From assembly GCA_965223825.1 (NCBI GenBank), contig OZ245018.1, positions 372,001-436,000 of the forward strand: a stretch of DNA of 64,000 nucleotides, given 5' to 3'. The position numbers and the translations under genes were made by a program. The DNA comes from CAJXQU01 sp965223825 (GTDB lineage Bacteria > Pseudomonadota > Gammaproteobacteria > CAJXQU01). Of the stretch, positions 18,805 to 28,206 are shown in pieces. The stretch's first letter is position 1, and each line of letters opens with the position of its first letter. The notes beneath the pieces were generated by a model, which had not been told where the DNA came from, did no database searches, and saw only the letters and a list, made by a program, of their open reading frames with translations.

Positions 18805-19683
18805 ATGTGCAAATTTACGTTTAGTTGTATCGCTATACTCTTTGCAGCCAATTCTGTGGCTCACGCTGTAGAGTTGACCGAAGGTTGGACCAGTTCGGCT
18901 GAATTGCAAGCGCCAGAATCGGTTATCCATGATCAGAAACGAGATGTTTTGTATGTTTCGAATATTAACGGCGGGCCGATGGATGATGATCAGAATGGTT
19001 TCATCAGCAAACTTTCAACCGATGGTGCAGTGCTTGAATTACGATTATTTGAGAATGGACTGTCTGCTCCGAAAGGCATGGCGATTGTGAATGATCATTT
19101 ATTTATCGCAGACATTAACCGTGTGGTTGAAATCGATCTCACTAATGGTGAAACGATTAACGTATTCCAAGCTCAAGGTGCGACGTTCCTTAATGATATT
19201 ACCAGTGATGCTGAAGGCAATTTATATATCTCCGATATGATGGCGACCACGGTTTATCAAATCAAAGACGGTAATATTTCGCTATGGATAGACGACAAGC
19301 AATTGGCTTCGCCGAATGGTTTAGCAGTGCTGGGTGATGAGCTAATCGTTGGTACTTGGGGCGTGATTGATGGTGAGGGTTTTGCAACGAGCGTACCGGG
19401 TCATCTTTACGGGATTTCATTGCGCGACAAATCGGTGCGTGATTGGGGAACCTCCGATTCTGTCGGAAATATTGATGGTTTGGAATATACCGCTGAGGGG
19501 CATGCACTTGTTTCTGACTGGTATGCCGGGAGGATTAAACTGGTTACTGCGACGGGTGAGCAGGCCGAGCTGATCGATTTACCTCAAGGCTCAGCCGACT
19601 TTGATTATGTCGCAGAGACGAACACGATTTATATACCCATGATGCTAGAAGGTACGGTAAAGTCGTTTGTGCTGACGCCGTAA
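18805..19683 (+). CDS. secreted SMP-30/gluconolactonase-like beta-propeller protein
   Basis: 292 aa. The N-terminal signal peptide (about 1-22, cleavage after VAHA) implies a periplasmic location. The rest consists of repeated propeller blades such as APESVIHDQKRDVLYVSNI, PKGMAIVNDHLFIADI and SPNGLAVLGDELIVGTW, similar to SMP-30/strictosidine-synthase-like six-bladed propellers. Metal-site residues (N, D) are plausible, but the substrate is unknown. A GAGG ribosome binding site precedes the start. It lies 50 bp after trpC and could be read from the same transcript, but has no obvious link to tryptophan. Confidence 0.75.
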   Translation: MCKFTFSCIAILFAANSVAHAVELTEGWTSSAELQAPESVIHDQKRDVLYVSNINGGPMDDDQNGFISKLSTDGAVLELRLFENGLSAPKGMAIVNDHLFIADINRVVEIDLTNGETINVFQAQGATFLNDITSDAEGNLYISDMMATTVYQIKDGNISLWIDDKQLASPNGLAVLGDELIVGTWGVIDGEGFATSVPGHLYGISLRDKSVRDWGTSDSVGNIDGLEYTAEGHALVSDWYAGRIKLVTATGEQAELIDLPQGSADFDYVAETNTIYIPMMLEGTVKSFVLTP

Positions 19684-19763
19684 GGAACACATCAAAACTT
19701 TGGGAAGTGATTTGATTTTCCAAATCAGCTGATTCGTTTTAGCAAACTCAACAGGCAAAAAAA

Positions 19764-19790
19764 AGCTCACCGAGGTGAGCTTTTTTTTCG
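19764..19790. terminator. bidirectional intrinsic terminator
   Basis: AGCTCACC (19764-19771), a GA loop and GGTGAGCT (19774-19781) form a stem followed by a T-run on the plus strand. An A-run before it gives a T-run on the minus strand. It sits between the convergent propeller gene and rpmE and can stop both. Confidence 0.9.
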
Positions 19791-19813
19791 ATTTTGTTTT
19801 GCTTGTCAGCAGA

Positions 19814-20017
19814 TTACATACCGTATTTCTTACGGAATTTATCAACTCGACCCGCAGTATCAACGATTTTCTGTTTGCCTGTGTAGAACGGGTGGCATTC
19901 AGAGCAAACGTCGATCAATAATTCTTTATCTTCCATTGTCGAACGCGTCTGGAAACTATTTCCGCAGCTGCAGACAATTTTGACTTCTTCGTAACGTGGA
20001 TGAATATCTGGTTTCAT
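19814..20017 (-). CDS. rpmE: 50S ribosomal protein L31, zinc-binding form
   Basis: 67 aa. The four zinc-ligand cysteines of the C+ form are present (C16, C18, C38, C41; CSCGNSF and DVCSECHPFYTG). It is a component of the large ribosomal subunit and part of the intersubunit bridge. It is a single gene with its own promoter region to the right and a shared terminator to the left. Confidence 0.98.
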   Translation of the reverse strand: MKPDIHPRYEEVKIVCSCGNSFQTRSTMEDKELLIDVCSECHPFYTGKQKIVDTAGRVDKFRKKYGM

Positions 20018-20208
20018 AATTCTGTACTATGTTAACGGGCTGTCAGGCAAACAGCACTTTAATGAATGTGGATGCCTTTTAAAGAAAGCGCGCAATTTTA
20101 GCGGTTTAGCGATGTTGAATGCAAGCCCTTTATTTTTAATTCGATTCTTAGCGTTGCATACGGTGTCTGCGAGCGAAGATCGTGCTTGATCAAGCTGAGC
20201 CCGTTTGA

Positions 20209-20583
20209 CTATACATTCGAACTGGGTTTTTCCTGAAAAGAAAGGATCTCTGCTGATTTTACAGCAGCTTGTTGGTAAGGCACTTCACCAGTAAGCTGAT
20301 TAAGGTGATCAACCAGTCCGTTTTCCCCTTGAACTTTATCCCACATCATTTTCGACAATTGTAAGCAGGCGGCGAGAGGCGTTTTACTTTTCGCGCGGAC
20401 TTGATCAATCTGCCATTGCATTCCTTCGAGACGTTTACGGGATTGTGATGAGGCATTGTTGATCAATGAATTTATTGCTGCTTCGCGACGTTGCTCAAAT
20501 GCGTCCGGGTCATCTTGAGCGAGTTGCATCCATTCGTTGAAGTTGAATTCCTTTGCGTGACTATCCATGTGTTTTTTATCCAT
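20209..20583 (-). CDS. DUF3135 domain protein
   Basis: 124 aa soluble protein with no signal peptide. The segment FNEWMQLAQDDPDAFEQRREA followed by LEGMQWQIDQVR is typical of the DUF3135 family found in gammaproteobacteria. Its function is not known. It starts at ATG 20583; a second Met five codons in is possible. It is transcribed alone, away from the feo operon. Confidence 0.75.
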   Translation of the reverse strand: MDKKHMDSHAKEFNFNEWMQLAQDDPDAFEQRREAAINSLINNASSQSRKRLEGMQWQIDQVRAKSKTPLAACLQLSKMMWDKVQGENGLVDHLNQLTGEVPYQQAAVKSAEILSFQEKPSSNV

Positions 20584-20740
20584 TTATCCTGAATCCTTCA
20601 GGCTGTGCCGGTGATTGACCGGTTCGAGTTGTTGTCAATCGTACGAGCAAATGATGCACTCCAGGATGGTGTGTGTCTAGCGAAAGTGACAAAAAATTGA
20701 CGTTTTTTGACGGACATGAATATCCTTTTTCGCGCTAAAC

Positions 20741-20759
20741 GATAATGATTCACATATAC
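20741..20759 (+). promoter_or_regulatory. candidate Fur box upstream of feoA
   Basis: GATAATGATTCACATATAC matches 13 of 19 bases of the Fur consensus, with the first nine identical. It lies about 85 bp before feoA, where Fe(II)-Fur repression of ferrous uptake is expected. The match is by eye only. Confidence 0.6.
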
Positions 20760-20842
20760 AACAACATGCTTCATAATGCGCGTTTGACTTTCCTTCGCTG
20801 GAATCAGCCGATTTTTTCAAACAATTCCTTTAGATAATCGAC

Positions 20843-21076
20843 ATGCCAACAACTCTAGATCAACTCAAGCCACAACAGTCCTGCATCGTGTCAGGTTTTA
20901 CTCTCGAAGGGCCTGTTACACAGCGGCTAATGCAGCTTGGGGTGCTCGAAGGCAGTGATATTGCGATCTTACGCCGGGCACCAGGTGGTGATCCGATAGA
21001 GATTCGTGTGATGGGATATGCACTTTCGCTACGCAAGCAGGAAGCGCAAACAATTATTGTGGAACAGATCGTATGA
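20843..21076 (+). CDS. feoA: ferrous iron transport protein A
   Basis: 77 aa SH3-like cytoplasmic protein needed for FeoB activity. Typical phrases are VTQRLMQLGVLEGSDIAILRRAPGGDPIEIRVMGY and LSLRKQEAQTI. The stop overlaps the feoB start by 4 bp. Upstream lies a candidate Fur box. Confidence 0.95.
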   Translation: MPTTLDQLKPQQSCIVSGFTLEGPVTQRLMQLGVLEGSDIAILRRAPGGDPIEIRVMGYALSLRKQEAQTIIVEQIV

Positions 21077-23277
21077 GTTCAAAGACAATGGCCATCGCTG
21101 CGCCAACCCAACCCATTATTGCCTTGATTGGTAACCCCAATACAGGGAAGAGTACCTTATTCAACGCACTCACAGGCTTACGACAAAAAGTCGGTAATTA
21201 CCCAGGGGTGACGGTTGAAAAGCATGTGGGTACATTGCAGCTTGATTCACAAACCGTCACGCTGATCGATTTGCCTGGCACCTACTCGTTATCTGCGCAA
21301 TCGCCTGATGAAATGGTTGTGGTCGATGTCTTGTGCGGTGAAGTCTCGGTATCTGAGCGCCCGAATGTGATTCTGGTGGTGATTGACGCAAGTAATGCGC
21401 GGCGGAATTTGTATCTTGCCAGCCAGCTTTTGGAATTAGGTTTGCCGGTCGTGATCGCGATGAATATGACAGATCTTGCGGAAGCAAATGGAACATTACT
21501 GGACGTTACTAGCCTGGAAGCGAGTTTAGAAGTGCCCGTAGTGCCGATCGTTGCTGCTTCGGGCAAAGGACTTGATCAACTTAAAGCACGCTTGAAAGAG
21601 TCGATCGATGATTTCACGTTACCAGACCTGAATTTACTTCCGACGATAAAACAAGCATCGCTCGAACTCGCTGATGAACTTGTTGGCTTGGGTTATCAAG
21701 TCGCGCCGTATGAAGTTGAACGTGCGTTGATCGATCAAGATGGTTATGCCGAGGAACGTATCGCCACACGTTTTGGTAACGAAGCGATCGCAAAATTACT
21801 GGAGCGAAGACAACAGCTTTCCAATGGGCCGTCGTTGAGTGTGATCGATGCGCGAACCCGCTATGGTTGGGTTAACGATGTCGTCAGTAAAGCAGAAACA
21901 TCGGACAGTGCCGCTCTTGAATCGACGAGAATGACCTTATCAGATCGCATAGATCAGTTTGTCAGCCATCCGATTTTGGGATCATTACTATTCCTTTTTG
22001 TCATGATGATGGTGTTCCAGTCCGTGTTCGCTTGGGCTAGTCCGTTAATGGATTGGATGGACGGAACAACCGCGAGTTTGAGTGCTTGGCTAGAAGCACA
22101 TCTACCAGAAGGTGCGTTAACCAGCTTGTTGGTTGATGGAATTATCGCGGGTGTTGGGAGCGTCGTGATCTTCCTACCGCAAATTCTGATTTTATTCGCC
22201 TTCATTATCATCTTGGAAGACAGCGGTTACATGGCACGTGCGGCATTTTTGATGGATCGCCTAATGCGCGGGGTGGGTTTATCGGGCCGTTCATTTATTC
22301 CCATGTTATCCAGTTTTGCCTGCGCGGTTCCGGGTATCATGGCGACGCGGGTCATTTCTGATCGGCGTGATCGCATTGCTACAATGCTGGCGGCGCCCTT
22401 CATGACTTGTTCGGCACGACTGCCGGTTTATGCATTACTGATCGCTGCTTTTATTCCACAAAAATCTTGGTTGGGTGGTGCGGTAAATCTGCAAGGTTTG
22501 GTCTTGTTGGGTTTATATCTGGCCGGCATTATTGGTGGCATTTTAACCGCGTTACTTTTAAAAAGAACAATATTGAAAGGCCCGACCCCAACGTTTTTGA
22601 TGGAAATGCCACCGTATCGATTACCCAATTTACGATCAGTATTAATCAAATTATGGGAACGCGGCAGTATTTTCCTACGTCGAGCCGGGACAGTAATTTT
22701 TACCGTCGCGGTCATCGTTTGGGCGCTCGCGTATTTCCCGCATCCTGAAACCTTACATGCGGATTTTGAAATGCAGCGTGAGGTTTTACAGACGCAACAA
22801 GCAAGTGTGGAAACGGATGTTCAAACCCAAATTGAAGCCCTCGATAAACAAGAAGCAGCAGCTTATCTTGAGCAGAGCTATTTGGGTCGGATCGGACAAT
22901 TTATCGAGCCAGTCTTTTCACCTTTGGGGTGGGATTGGAAGATCTCCGCTGCTGTGCTTGCAGCCTTTCCAGCACGAGAAGTTGTGATCGCGGTTCTCGG
23001 GACAATTTATGCGTTGGGTAGTGACGTTGCAGAAGATGATCAGGGCTTGATCTCTCGCTTACAAACGGCCACTCACGACAATGGTGAGTTAGTTTTTAAC
23101 CTGCCAATGGCTATCGGCTTAATGGTCTTTTTTGCACTGTGCCTGCAATGCGCTGCTACTTTGGCCATTATTCGGCGTGAGACAGGCGGGTGGTCATTAC
23201 CAATATTGGCGTGGACATATATGACAACGTTGGGTTATTTATTCGCCTTGCTAATCTACCAAGTTGGGAGTGCCTAG
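21073..23277 (+). CDS. feoB: ferrous iron transporter B
   Basis: 734 aa inner-membrane Fe(II) transporter. The N-terminal G domain shows G1 GNPNTGKS (about 17-24), the switch I region NYPGVTVEKH, G3 DLPGTYSLS and the G4 region AMNMTDLAE. Two Gate-type membrane blocks follow, with SSFACAVPGIMATRVI and TCSARLPVY carrying conserved Cys residues. A soluble insert of about 50 residues rich in Gln/Glu separates the membrane blocks. It is coupled to feoA by overlap and to a small Cys-rich membrane protein downstream. Confidence 0.97.
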   Translation: MSSKTMAIAAPTQPIIALIGNPNTGKSTLFNALTGLRQKVGNYPGVTVEKHVGTLQLDSQTVTLIDLPGTYSLSAQSPDEMVVVDVLCGEVSVSERPNVILVVIDASNARRNLYLASQLLELGLPVVIAMNMTDLAEANGTLLDVTSLEASLEVPVVPIVAASGKGLDQLKARLKESIDDFTLPDLNLLPTIKQASLELADELVGLGYQVAPYEVERALIDQDGYAEERIATRFGNEAIAKLLERRQQLSNGPSLSVIDARTRYGWVNDVVSKAETSDSAALESTRMTLSDRIDQFVSHPILGSLLFLFVMMMVFQSVFAWASPLMDWMDGTTASLSAWLEAHLPEGALTSLLVDGIIAGVGSVVIFLPQILILFAFIIILEDSGYMARAAFLMDRLMRGVGLSGRSFIPMLSSFACAVPGIMATRVISDRRDRIATMLAAPFMTCSARLPVYALLIAAFIPQKSWLGGAVNLQGLVLLGLYLAGIIGGILTALLLKRTILKGPTPTFLMEMPPYRLPNLRSVLIKLWERGSIFLRRAGTVIFTVAVIVWALAYFPHPETLHADFEMQREVLQTQQASVETDVQTQIEALDKQEAAAYLEQSYLGRIGQFIEPVFSPLGWDWKISAAVLAAFPAREVVIAVLGTIYALGSDVAEDDQGLISRLQTATHDNGELVFNLPMAIGLMVFFALCLQCAATLAIIRRETGGWSLPILAWTYMTTLGYLFALLIYQVGSA

Positions 23278-23279
23278 TC

Positions 23280-23411
23280 TTGCAAACAATATTAGCGCTC
23301 GCTTTTGTGGTTTTCATGATCGCTATTGTGTTGGTTAAAGGCTATCGAAGATTAAAATCTGGTGGTACAGATTCACGTTGCGGTTGCGGCAAAAAACAGT
23401 GTGATGAATGA
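23280..23411 (+). CDS. small FeoB-associated Cys-rich membrane protein
   Basis: 43 aa from a TTG start 2 bp after the feoB stop, with GGAG nine bases upstream; a longer upstream reading lies inside feoB. One transmembrane helix (about 4-19) is followed by a basic segment and a C-terminal CGCGKKQC cluster. This matches the FeoB-associated Cys-rich membrane protein family. It probably sits in the inner membrane with FeoB; its role, perhaps iron handling at the cytoplasmic face, is inferred from context. Confidence 0.8.
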   Translation: MQTILALAFVVFMIAIVLVKGYRRLKSGGTDSRCGCGKKQCDE

Positions 23412-23494
23412 GAAAGAATTGGTGTAATCACAACACGTTGTACACACTTCTGTTTTTTATATAACATTGGCTTGCGACAAAATATTGACGAGCA

Positions 23495-24475
23495 ATGGAT
23501 AAAAGCGGATTCATGATGAATGTACGACGGGACGGCGCGACAGAACAAGAATTAGGACGTATAAAACTTTTCCAGGGAGTCGATGTAGAAGAAGTTAAAC
23601 GGCTTCTTGGTGATTCGGAAGTTCTCGTAATTGAAAAGGGAGAAATGTTGCAAGAAGCGGGGCAAGTCGATGAATTTCTTTACTTCATACTTGAAGGCCG
23701 GCTGCGCATCCAATTACAGAGTAATGACGATCAATCCATCACTATTTTAGGGGAAGGTGACAGTCTCGGTGAGGTCACGGTGATCGACAAACAACCAACC
23801 TCTGGTTATGTTATTGCCGATGTCGAAAGTCGTCTGATTCGAGTCAATGAAGAAGAGCTTTGGAATATCGTCGAGCAGTCCCACACAGCCTCACGAAATT
23901 TATTACGCACCATCGCGTACCGTCTTCGTTTCGGCAAAAAAGTCATGAACCAAATCCAGTCATTGCTGCGCGAATTTGAATACGATGCAACAATTGACCC
24001 GCTCACTGGGTTTTATAATCGCCGTTGGTTGGGAAAAATGCTTGTACGCCTCATTCAGCGATGTAATAGCGGCAGCGAAGCTTTTTCCGTGATCATGATG
24101 GATTTGGATTACTTCAAAAAATTTAATGACAATTACGGTCATCTTGCGGGGGATCGGGCACTCAACACCGTCGCGAAAGCGCTTGTTGAGCATTTACGTC
24201 CAGAAGATACGATCACACGTTATGGCGGTGAAGAATTCATTGCGTTATTGCCCGGGTCAGATTTACAAGAAGCAAAACAGGTTGCTGAGCGTTTACGCGG
24301 CGCTGTTGTATCGACTCCCATTTACGGGGTTGATGGGAAGGAATTACCGTCATTGACGATCTCAATGGGAATTGCACAACTGACTCATGAGAGTACGCCA
24401 GAAGCTCTGATTGAAGATGCTGATCGCGCTCTTTATCGAGCAAAACGTGGTGGCAGAAATCGTGTGAGCGATTGA
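23495..24475 (+). CDS. diguanylate cyclase with N-terminal cyclic-nucleotide-binding domain
   Basis: 326 aa cytoplasmic protein. Residues about 22-130 form a CNMP-binding/Crp-like sensor domain (EGRLRIQLQ, LGEGDSLGEVTVIDKQPTSGYVIAD). Residues about 165-326 form a GGDEF domain with DPLTGFYNRRWL, the active-site motif GGEEF (244-248) and an inhibitory I-site RPED (235-238) exactly five residues before it. It should make c-di-GMP, with product feedback, gated by an unknown ligand. The sensor lacks an obvious transmembrane part. Confidence 0.92.
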   Translation: MDKSGFMMNVRRDGATEQELGRIKLFQGVDVEEVKRLLGDSEVLVIEKGEMLQEAGQVDEFLYFILEGRLRIQLQSNDDQSITILGEGDSLGEVTVIDKQPTSGYVIADVESRLIRVNEEELWNIVEQSHTASRNLLRTIAYRLRFGKKVMNQIQSLLREFEYDATIDPLTGFYNRRWLGKMLVRLIQRCNSGSEAFSVIMMDLDYFKKFNDNYGHLAGDRALNTVAKALVEHLRPEDTITRYGGEEFIALLPGSDLQEAKQVAERLRGAVVSTPIYGVDGKELPSLTISMGIAQLTHESTPEALIEDADRALYRAKRGGRNRVSD

Positions 24476-24527
24476 ACGGGTTAGCCGGTCACGTTTTTTG
24501 AGAAGCTGCCTGATCGTCTAGAACGTC

Positions 24528-26267
24528 TTAACTATCCTGAAATTGAATCTGATGCAGCCGTGCGTAAGTGCCCTGAGCAGCGATGAGATCAGCATGTCGC
24601 CCGGATTCAACAATCCGTCCTTTTTCCATAACTAATATTCGATCAGCGTTTTCGATGGTCGATAAGCGATGAGCGATCACGAGACATGTTCGGCCTTTGA
24701 TCAGCGTATCTAAGGCATCTTGAATATGCCGTTCTGAGGCGGTATCGAGTGCGGATGTGGCTTCATCGAGGATGAGGATTGGTGCATTTTTAAGCAAGGC
24801 GCGGGCGATGGAAAGTCGTTGTCGTTGACCACCAGAAAGCCGTGCACCGTTCTCGCCGATCATGGTGTCGAAACCATCTGGCAATTGTTGAATAAATTCC
24901 ATCGCGTGTGCATTGGTGGACGCATCTATAATCATTTCTTCCGATACAGAGCGCAAGCTGCCGTAAGCAATATTATTCCGAATGGTGTCATTAAACAGCA
25001 TGACTTCTTGGCTGACGAGGGCGATATGATCACGTAGCGAGCGTAGTTGAATATCTTGCAGATCATGCCCATCAAGAAAAATTTGTCCTGATGTGGGCGA
25101 ATAAAAACGTGGTAATAAATTCGCCAATGTCGATTTACCACTACCTGAAGCGCCGACTAAGGCAATTGTCTCACCTGCATTAATATGCAAAGAAACCTGG
25201 TTTAGTGCGGCCGTTTCTGCACCCGCGTATTGCAATGTGACAGTATCAAAACGGAAATTACCTTGGACGTTGTCGAGCACGATCTGACCAGAATCGGATT
25301 CGGGGATTTCATCGATCAGATCGAACACGCTGCTGGCCGCCGCGAGGCCACGTTGTAGCGGCTCATTGATACTGGTGAGGCGACGGATGGGGGCAAGCAA
25401 CATCGACATGGCGGTGAAATAAGAAACAAATTCACCGGCTGTCATGAGGCCATTGCGCGCCAACGAGGTTGAAAAATAAATAATGATCGCCAGCCCAATC
25501 GACATGATGAACTGGATCAGCGGTCCATTCGCTGATCCAGGTACGACCACTTTCATGTTGAACTGCCTAGCTTTGTTGATGGCTTGCCAGAAGCGACGTG
25601 TTTCATAATCTTCACCGGCAAAAATTTTGACGGCTTTTTGTGATTCAATGGATTCTTGTGCTACGCGGGTGATGTCGCCCATCGACGCCTGTACTTCGCG
25701 GCTCATCAAGCGCATACGCCGGCTGACGGTTTTCACAACGAAGTAGATAATCGGTGTCAGAATGAAAACGATCAGGCTTAAGCGCCAATTCATATAGAGC
25801 ATGAAAATGATCAAGCCGAGCACAGCGAGCGTGTCACGGATGAGAACCGTCAAGACTTGTGTGGAGGCTTGCTGGACTTGTGCGGTGTCGAAGGTGATCT
25901 TTGAGAGCAGCGCGCCAGAGCTGGCATCATCGTAAAAAGCCGTTGGAAGGCGAATTAGGCGCGCGAACATGTCCGATCGTAAATCCATAACGACACGATG
26001 TGCGACCCAATTTGACGAGACATTACTCGCAAACATCAAAAAGCCACGGAGTAGAAAAAGGATGATCAAGAGCAACGGAATATACCAAAGCGGATGCTTG
26101 GGCTGTTCGACAAAGCTACCGTCAAGTAGAGGCTTGAGCAATGCGGGCACGGCAGGTTCCAGTGCGCCGAGAAATACCATCGTGACGATCGAGATAGTGA
26201 AAACTCGCCAATGAGGCCGGACATAGTTTAAAAGACGCGGGTAAATCGCTTCAGAATCTGGCTTCAT
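24528..26267 (-). CDS. msbA: lipid A export ABC transporter/ATP-binding protein
   Basis: 579 aa half-transporter. Six transmembrane helices (about 20-310) are followed by an ABC domain with Walker A VGASGSGKST, signature LSGGQRQRLSIARA, Walker B ILILDEATSALD and switch His in VIAHRLSTI. MsbA flips lipid A-core to the periplasmic face of the inner membrane. It is divergent from prk and convergent with the diguanylate cyclase gene. No lpxK follows, unlike E. coli. Confidence 0.9.
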   Translation of the reverse strand: MKPDSEAIYPRLLNYVRPHWRVFTISIVTMVFLGALEPAVPALLKPLLDGSFVEQPKHPLWYIPLLLIILFLLRGFLMFASNVSSNWVAHRVVMDLRSDMFARLIRLPTAFYDDASSGALLSKITFDTAQVQQASTQVLTVLIRDTLAVLGLIIFMLYMNWRLSLIVFILTPIIYFVVKTVSRRMRLMSREVQASMGDITRVAQESIESQKAVKIFAGEDYETRRFWQAINKARQFNMKVVVPGSANGPLIQFIMSIGLAIIIYFSTSLARNGLMTAGEFVSYFTAMSMLLAPIRRLTSINEPLQRGLAAASSVFDLIDEIPESDSGQIVLDNVQGNFRFDTVTLQYAGAETAALNQVSLHINAGETIALVGASGSGKSTLANLLPRFYSPTSGQIFLDGHDLQDIQLRSLRDHIALVSQEVMLFNDTIRNNIAYGSLRSVSEEMIIDASTNAHAMEFIQQLPDGFDTMIGENGARLSGGQRQRLSIARALLKNAPILILDEATSALDTASERHIQDALDTLIKGRTCLVIAHRLSTIENADRILVMEKGRIVESGRHADLIAAQGTYARLHQIQFQDS

Positions 26268-26414
26268 ATAGGTTTAAAACGCGACTGCGGCTTCTCTGAG
26301 GGTAAATGAGCCGCTATTATACCTTAGCTTATACTCAAGCTGGCCTGACTAAACCCGCGCATTATTGATCGGGCAGACAGTCACTCAATAAGATTAACCT
26401 GGGAACGAAATGGT

Positions 26415-27290
26415 ATGTCAAAAGAGCATCCAATTATTGCTGTAACGGGATCCTCCGGTGCAGGGACAACCAACGTCAAAATCGCATTCGAGCACATTTG
26501 TCGACGCGAGGGCATGAAAGCCGCGATTGCAGAAGGTGACAGCTTTCACCGGTACGATCGTGCGCGCATGCATGACGCCGTTGCTGCTGCTAAGAAAGAA
26601 GGACGAGCGTGCACCCATTTCGGCCCGGAAGGGAATCTGTTTGAAGAACTGGAAGGACTGTTCCGACAATATGCCAAAGAAGGCACGGGTCGTCGACGTT
26701 GGTATGTCCATAGCGAGGCAGAGGCGCTTCAACGCGGCCAGCCGCCGGGAACCATCACGCCATGGGAAACCTTACCGAAAGATACAGACGTTCTGTTCTA
26801 CGAAGGCTTACACGGCGGGTTAATCACAGACAAGGTGAATATCGCGAAATATGTTGATCTGTTGATTGGAGTGGTGCCGATCATCAATGTTGAGTGGATT
26901 CAGAAAATTCACCGTGATCGCAGCGAGCGAGGATATTCCGCTGAAGCCGCGACCAATGCGATTCTCGAACGCATGCATGATTATGTACATTATATTGTGC
27001 CGCAGTTTTCCCGAACGGATATTAATTTCCAACGCGTTCCAACGGTCGATACGTCGAACCCATTTGCGGAAAGAGAAGTGCCGACGAATGATCAGAGTTT
27101 TTCTGTGGTACATGTGCGTAATCATAAAAAGCTGTATATCGATTTTCCCTACTTATTGAAAATGATTGACGGTTCATTCATGTCGACACCGGATACGATC
27201 GTTATTCCTGGTGGGAAAAATGTCTTTGCGATGGAATTAATTTTTACTCCGATCGCAGAAAAGCTGATGGAAAAGAAACGTATTATTTAA
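26415..27290 (+). CDS. prk: phosphoribulokinase (bacterial type I)
   Basis: 291 aa, the length of the octameric proteobacterial form. It phosphorylates ribulose 5-phosphate to ribulose 1,5-bisphosphate, the RuBisCO substrate. The P-loop is VTGSSGAGTTNVK. EGDSFHRYDRARMHDAV, YEGLHGGLITDKVNIAKYVDLLIGVVPI, EWIQKIHRDRSERGYS and YVHYIVPQFSRTDINFQRVPTVDTS are class signatures. It is separate from any RuBisCO gene in this window. Divergent from msbA; the ParA-like gene follows after 96 bp. Confidence 0.95.
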   Translation: MSKEHPIIAVTGSSGAGTTNVKIAFEHICRREGMKAAIAEGDSFHRYDRARMHDAVAAAKKEGRACTHFGPEGNLFEELEGLFRQYAKEGTGRRRWYVHSEAEALQRGQPPGTITPWETLPKDTDVLFYEGLHGGLITDKVNIAKYVDLLIGVVPIINVEWIQKIHRDRSERGYSAEAATNAILERMHDYVHYIVPQFSRTDINFQRVPTVDTSNPFAEREVPTNDQSFSVVHVRNHKKLYIDFPYLLKMIDGSFMSTPDTIVIPGGKNVFAMELIFTPIAEKLMEKKRII

Positions 27291-27386
27291 GGTGCAACTC
27301 TGCCTTCATCCTCACGTCAGAATAGGCTGAGCAAATAGATTGCGGAAGATCGCAGGTTTTACCGTTTTAACTTAGGGAGCTACAAA

Positions 27387-28040
27387 ATGCGCTCGATTCT
27401 GGTACTGAATTCGAAAGGTGGATCTGGCAAAACCACGCTCGCGACGAATCTGGCAGGGTATTATGCAATGAACGGTAAAACCGTAACATTAGCGGATTTT
27501 GATCCGCAATCGTCCAGTATGGATTGGCTAGCCGCACGGCCAACACACCGCCCACGAATTGAAGGGATTCCGGCATTTGCTGAAAAATTTACTGCGCCAA
27601 CGAGTTCAGATGTGTTGATCATGGATGCGCCAGCAGGGGCACACGGAAAAGATCTAAGTAAAATGATGCGTGAGGCGGAAACGATTTTGATGCCGATAAT
27701 GCCCTCACCGATTGATGTTCGTGCTGCGATCCGTTTTGTTGATGAACTGAAAAAAATTAAACGCGTGAACAAGGCAAAAGTGAAAATGGCGACGGTGGCG
27801 AATCGTGTGAATACGCACACCTTAGCAGGTATGGAATTAAATGAGTTTTTAAGTTCGTTTCGATTACCAACAGGCAAAAAGTTTCCTTTTCTGGCAGTTT
27901 TACGCTCCAGTCAAAATTATGTAAAAGCAGCTGATCGTGGCCTTTCAATTTTTGAAATGGCGCCTTCCGCAACAATACAAGATCAAGAACAATGGGTGCC
28001 CTTATTGCTCTGGTTGAGAAGTAAGCGTAGCCGTCCGTAA
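27387..28040 (+). CDS. ParA/MinD-family ATPase (orphan)
   Basis: 217 aa. It carries the deviant Walker A KGGSGKTT (about 10-17), a switch I-like DFDPQSSSMDWLAARP and Walker B DVLIMDAPAG. No parB-like partner is adjacent, so a role in positioning a protein complex is as likely as DNA partition. A GGGAG ribosome binding site precedes the ATG, and a terminator follows. In autotrophs small ParA proteins can position carboxysomes, but no carboxysome gene is present here, so that is only a thought prompted by the neighbouring prk. Confidence 0.85.
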   Translation: MRSILVLNSKGGSGKTTLATNLAGYYAMNGKTVTLADFDPQSSSMDWLAARPTHRPRIEGIPAFAEKFTAPTSSDVLIMDAPAGAHGKDLSKMMREAETILMPIMPSPIDVRAAIRFVDELKKIKRVNKAKVKMATVANRVNTHTLAGMELNEFLSSFRLPTGKKFPFLAVLRSSQNYVKAADRGLSIFEMAPSATIQDQEQWVPLLLWLRSKRSRP

Positions 28041-28045
28041 ACGTA

Positions 28046-28066
28046 AAAAACGGTCTGCCGTTTTTA
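28046..28066 (+). terminator. intrinsic terminator after the ParA-like gene
   Basis: AAAAACGG (28046-28053), TCTG loop, CCGTTTTT (28058-28065). The T-run lies within and after the stem. It starts 5 bp past the stop codon. Confidence 0.8.
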
Positions 28067-28206
28067 AACACAAGCGTGCTAGTGATGTGCGCGATCAACA
28101 GTAAAATGCATGCAATTGAATGATTGTCGTGAATACGATTTTATGATCGTACGACAAAAATGATGATTAAAATTCTTACAGTTAATTGAATAAAACTTGA
28201 AAAATT

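Noticed and set aside
20760..20842. A second Fur box before feoA
   Set aside because: No further stretch with a comparable match; only the 20741-20759 site was kept.
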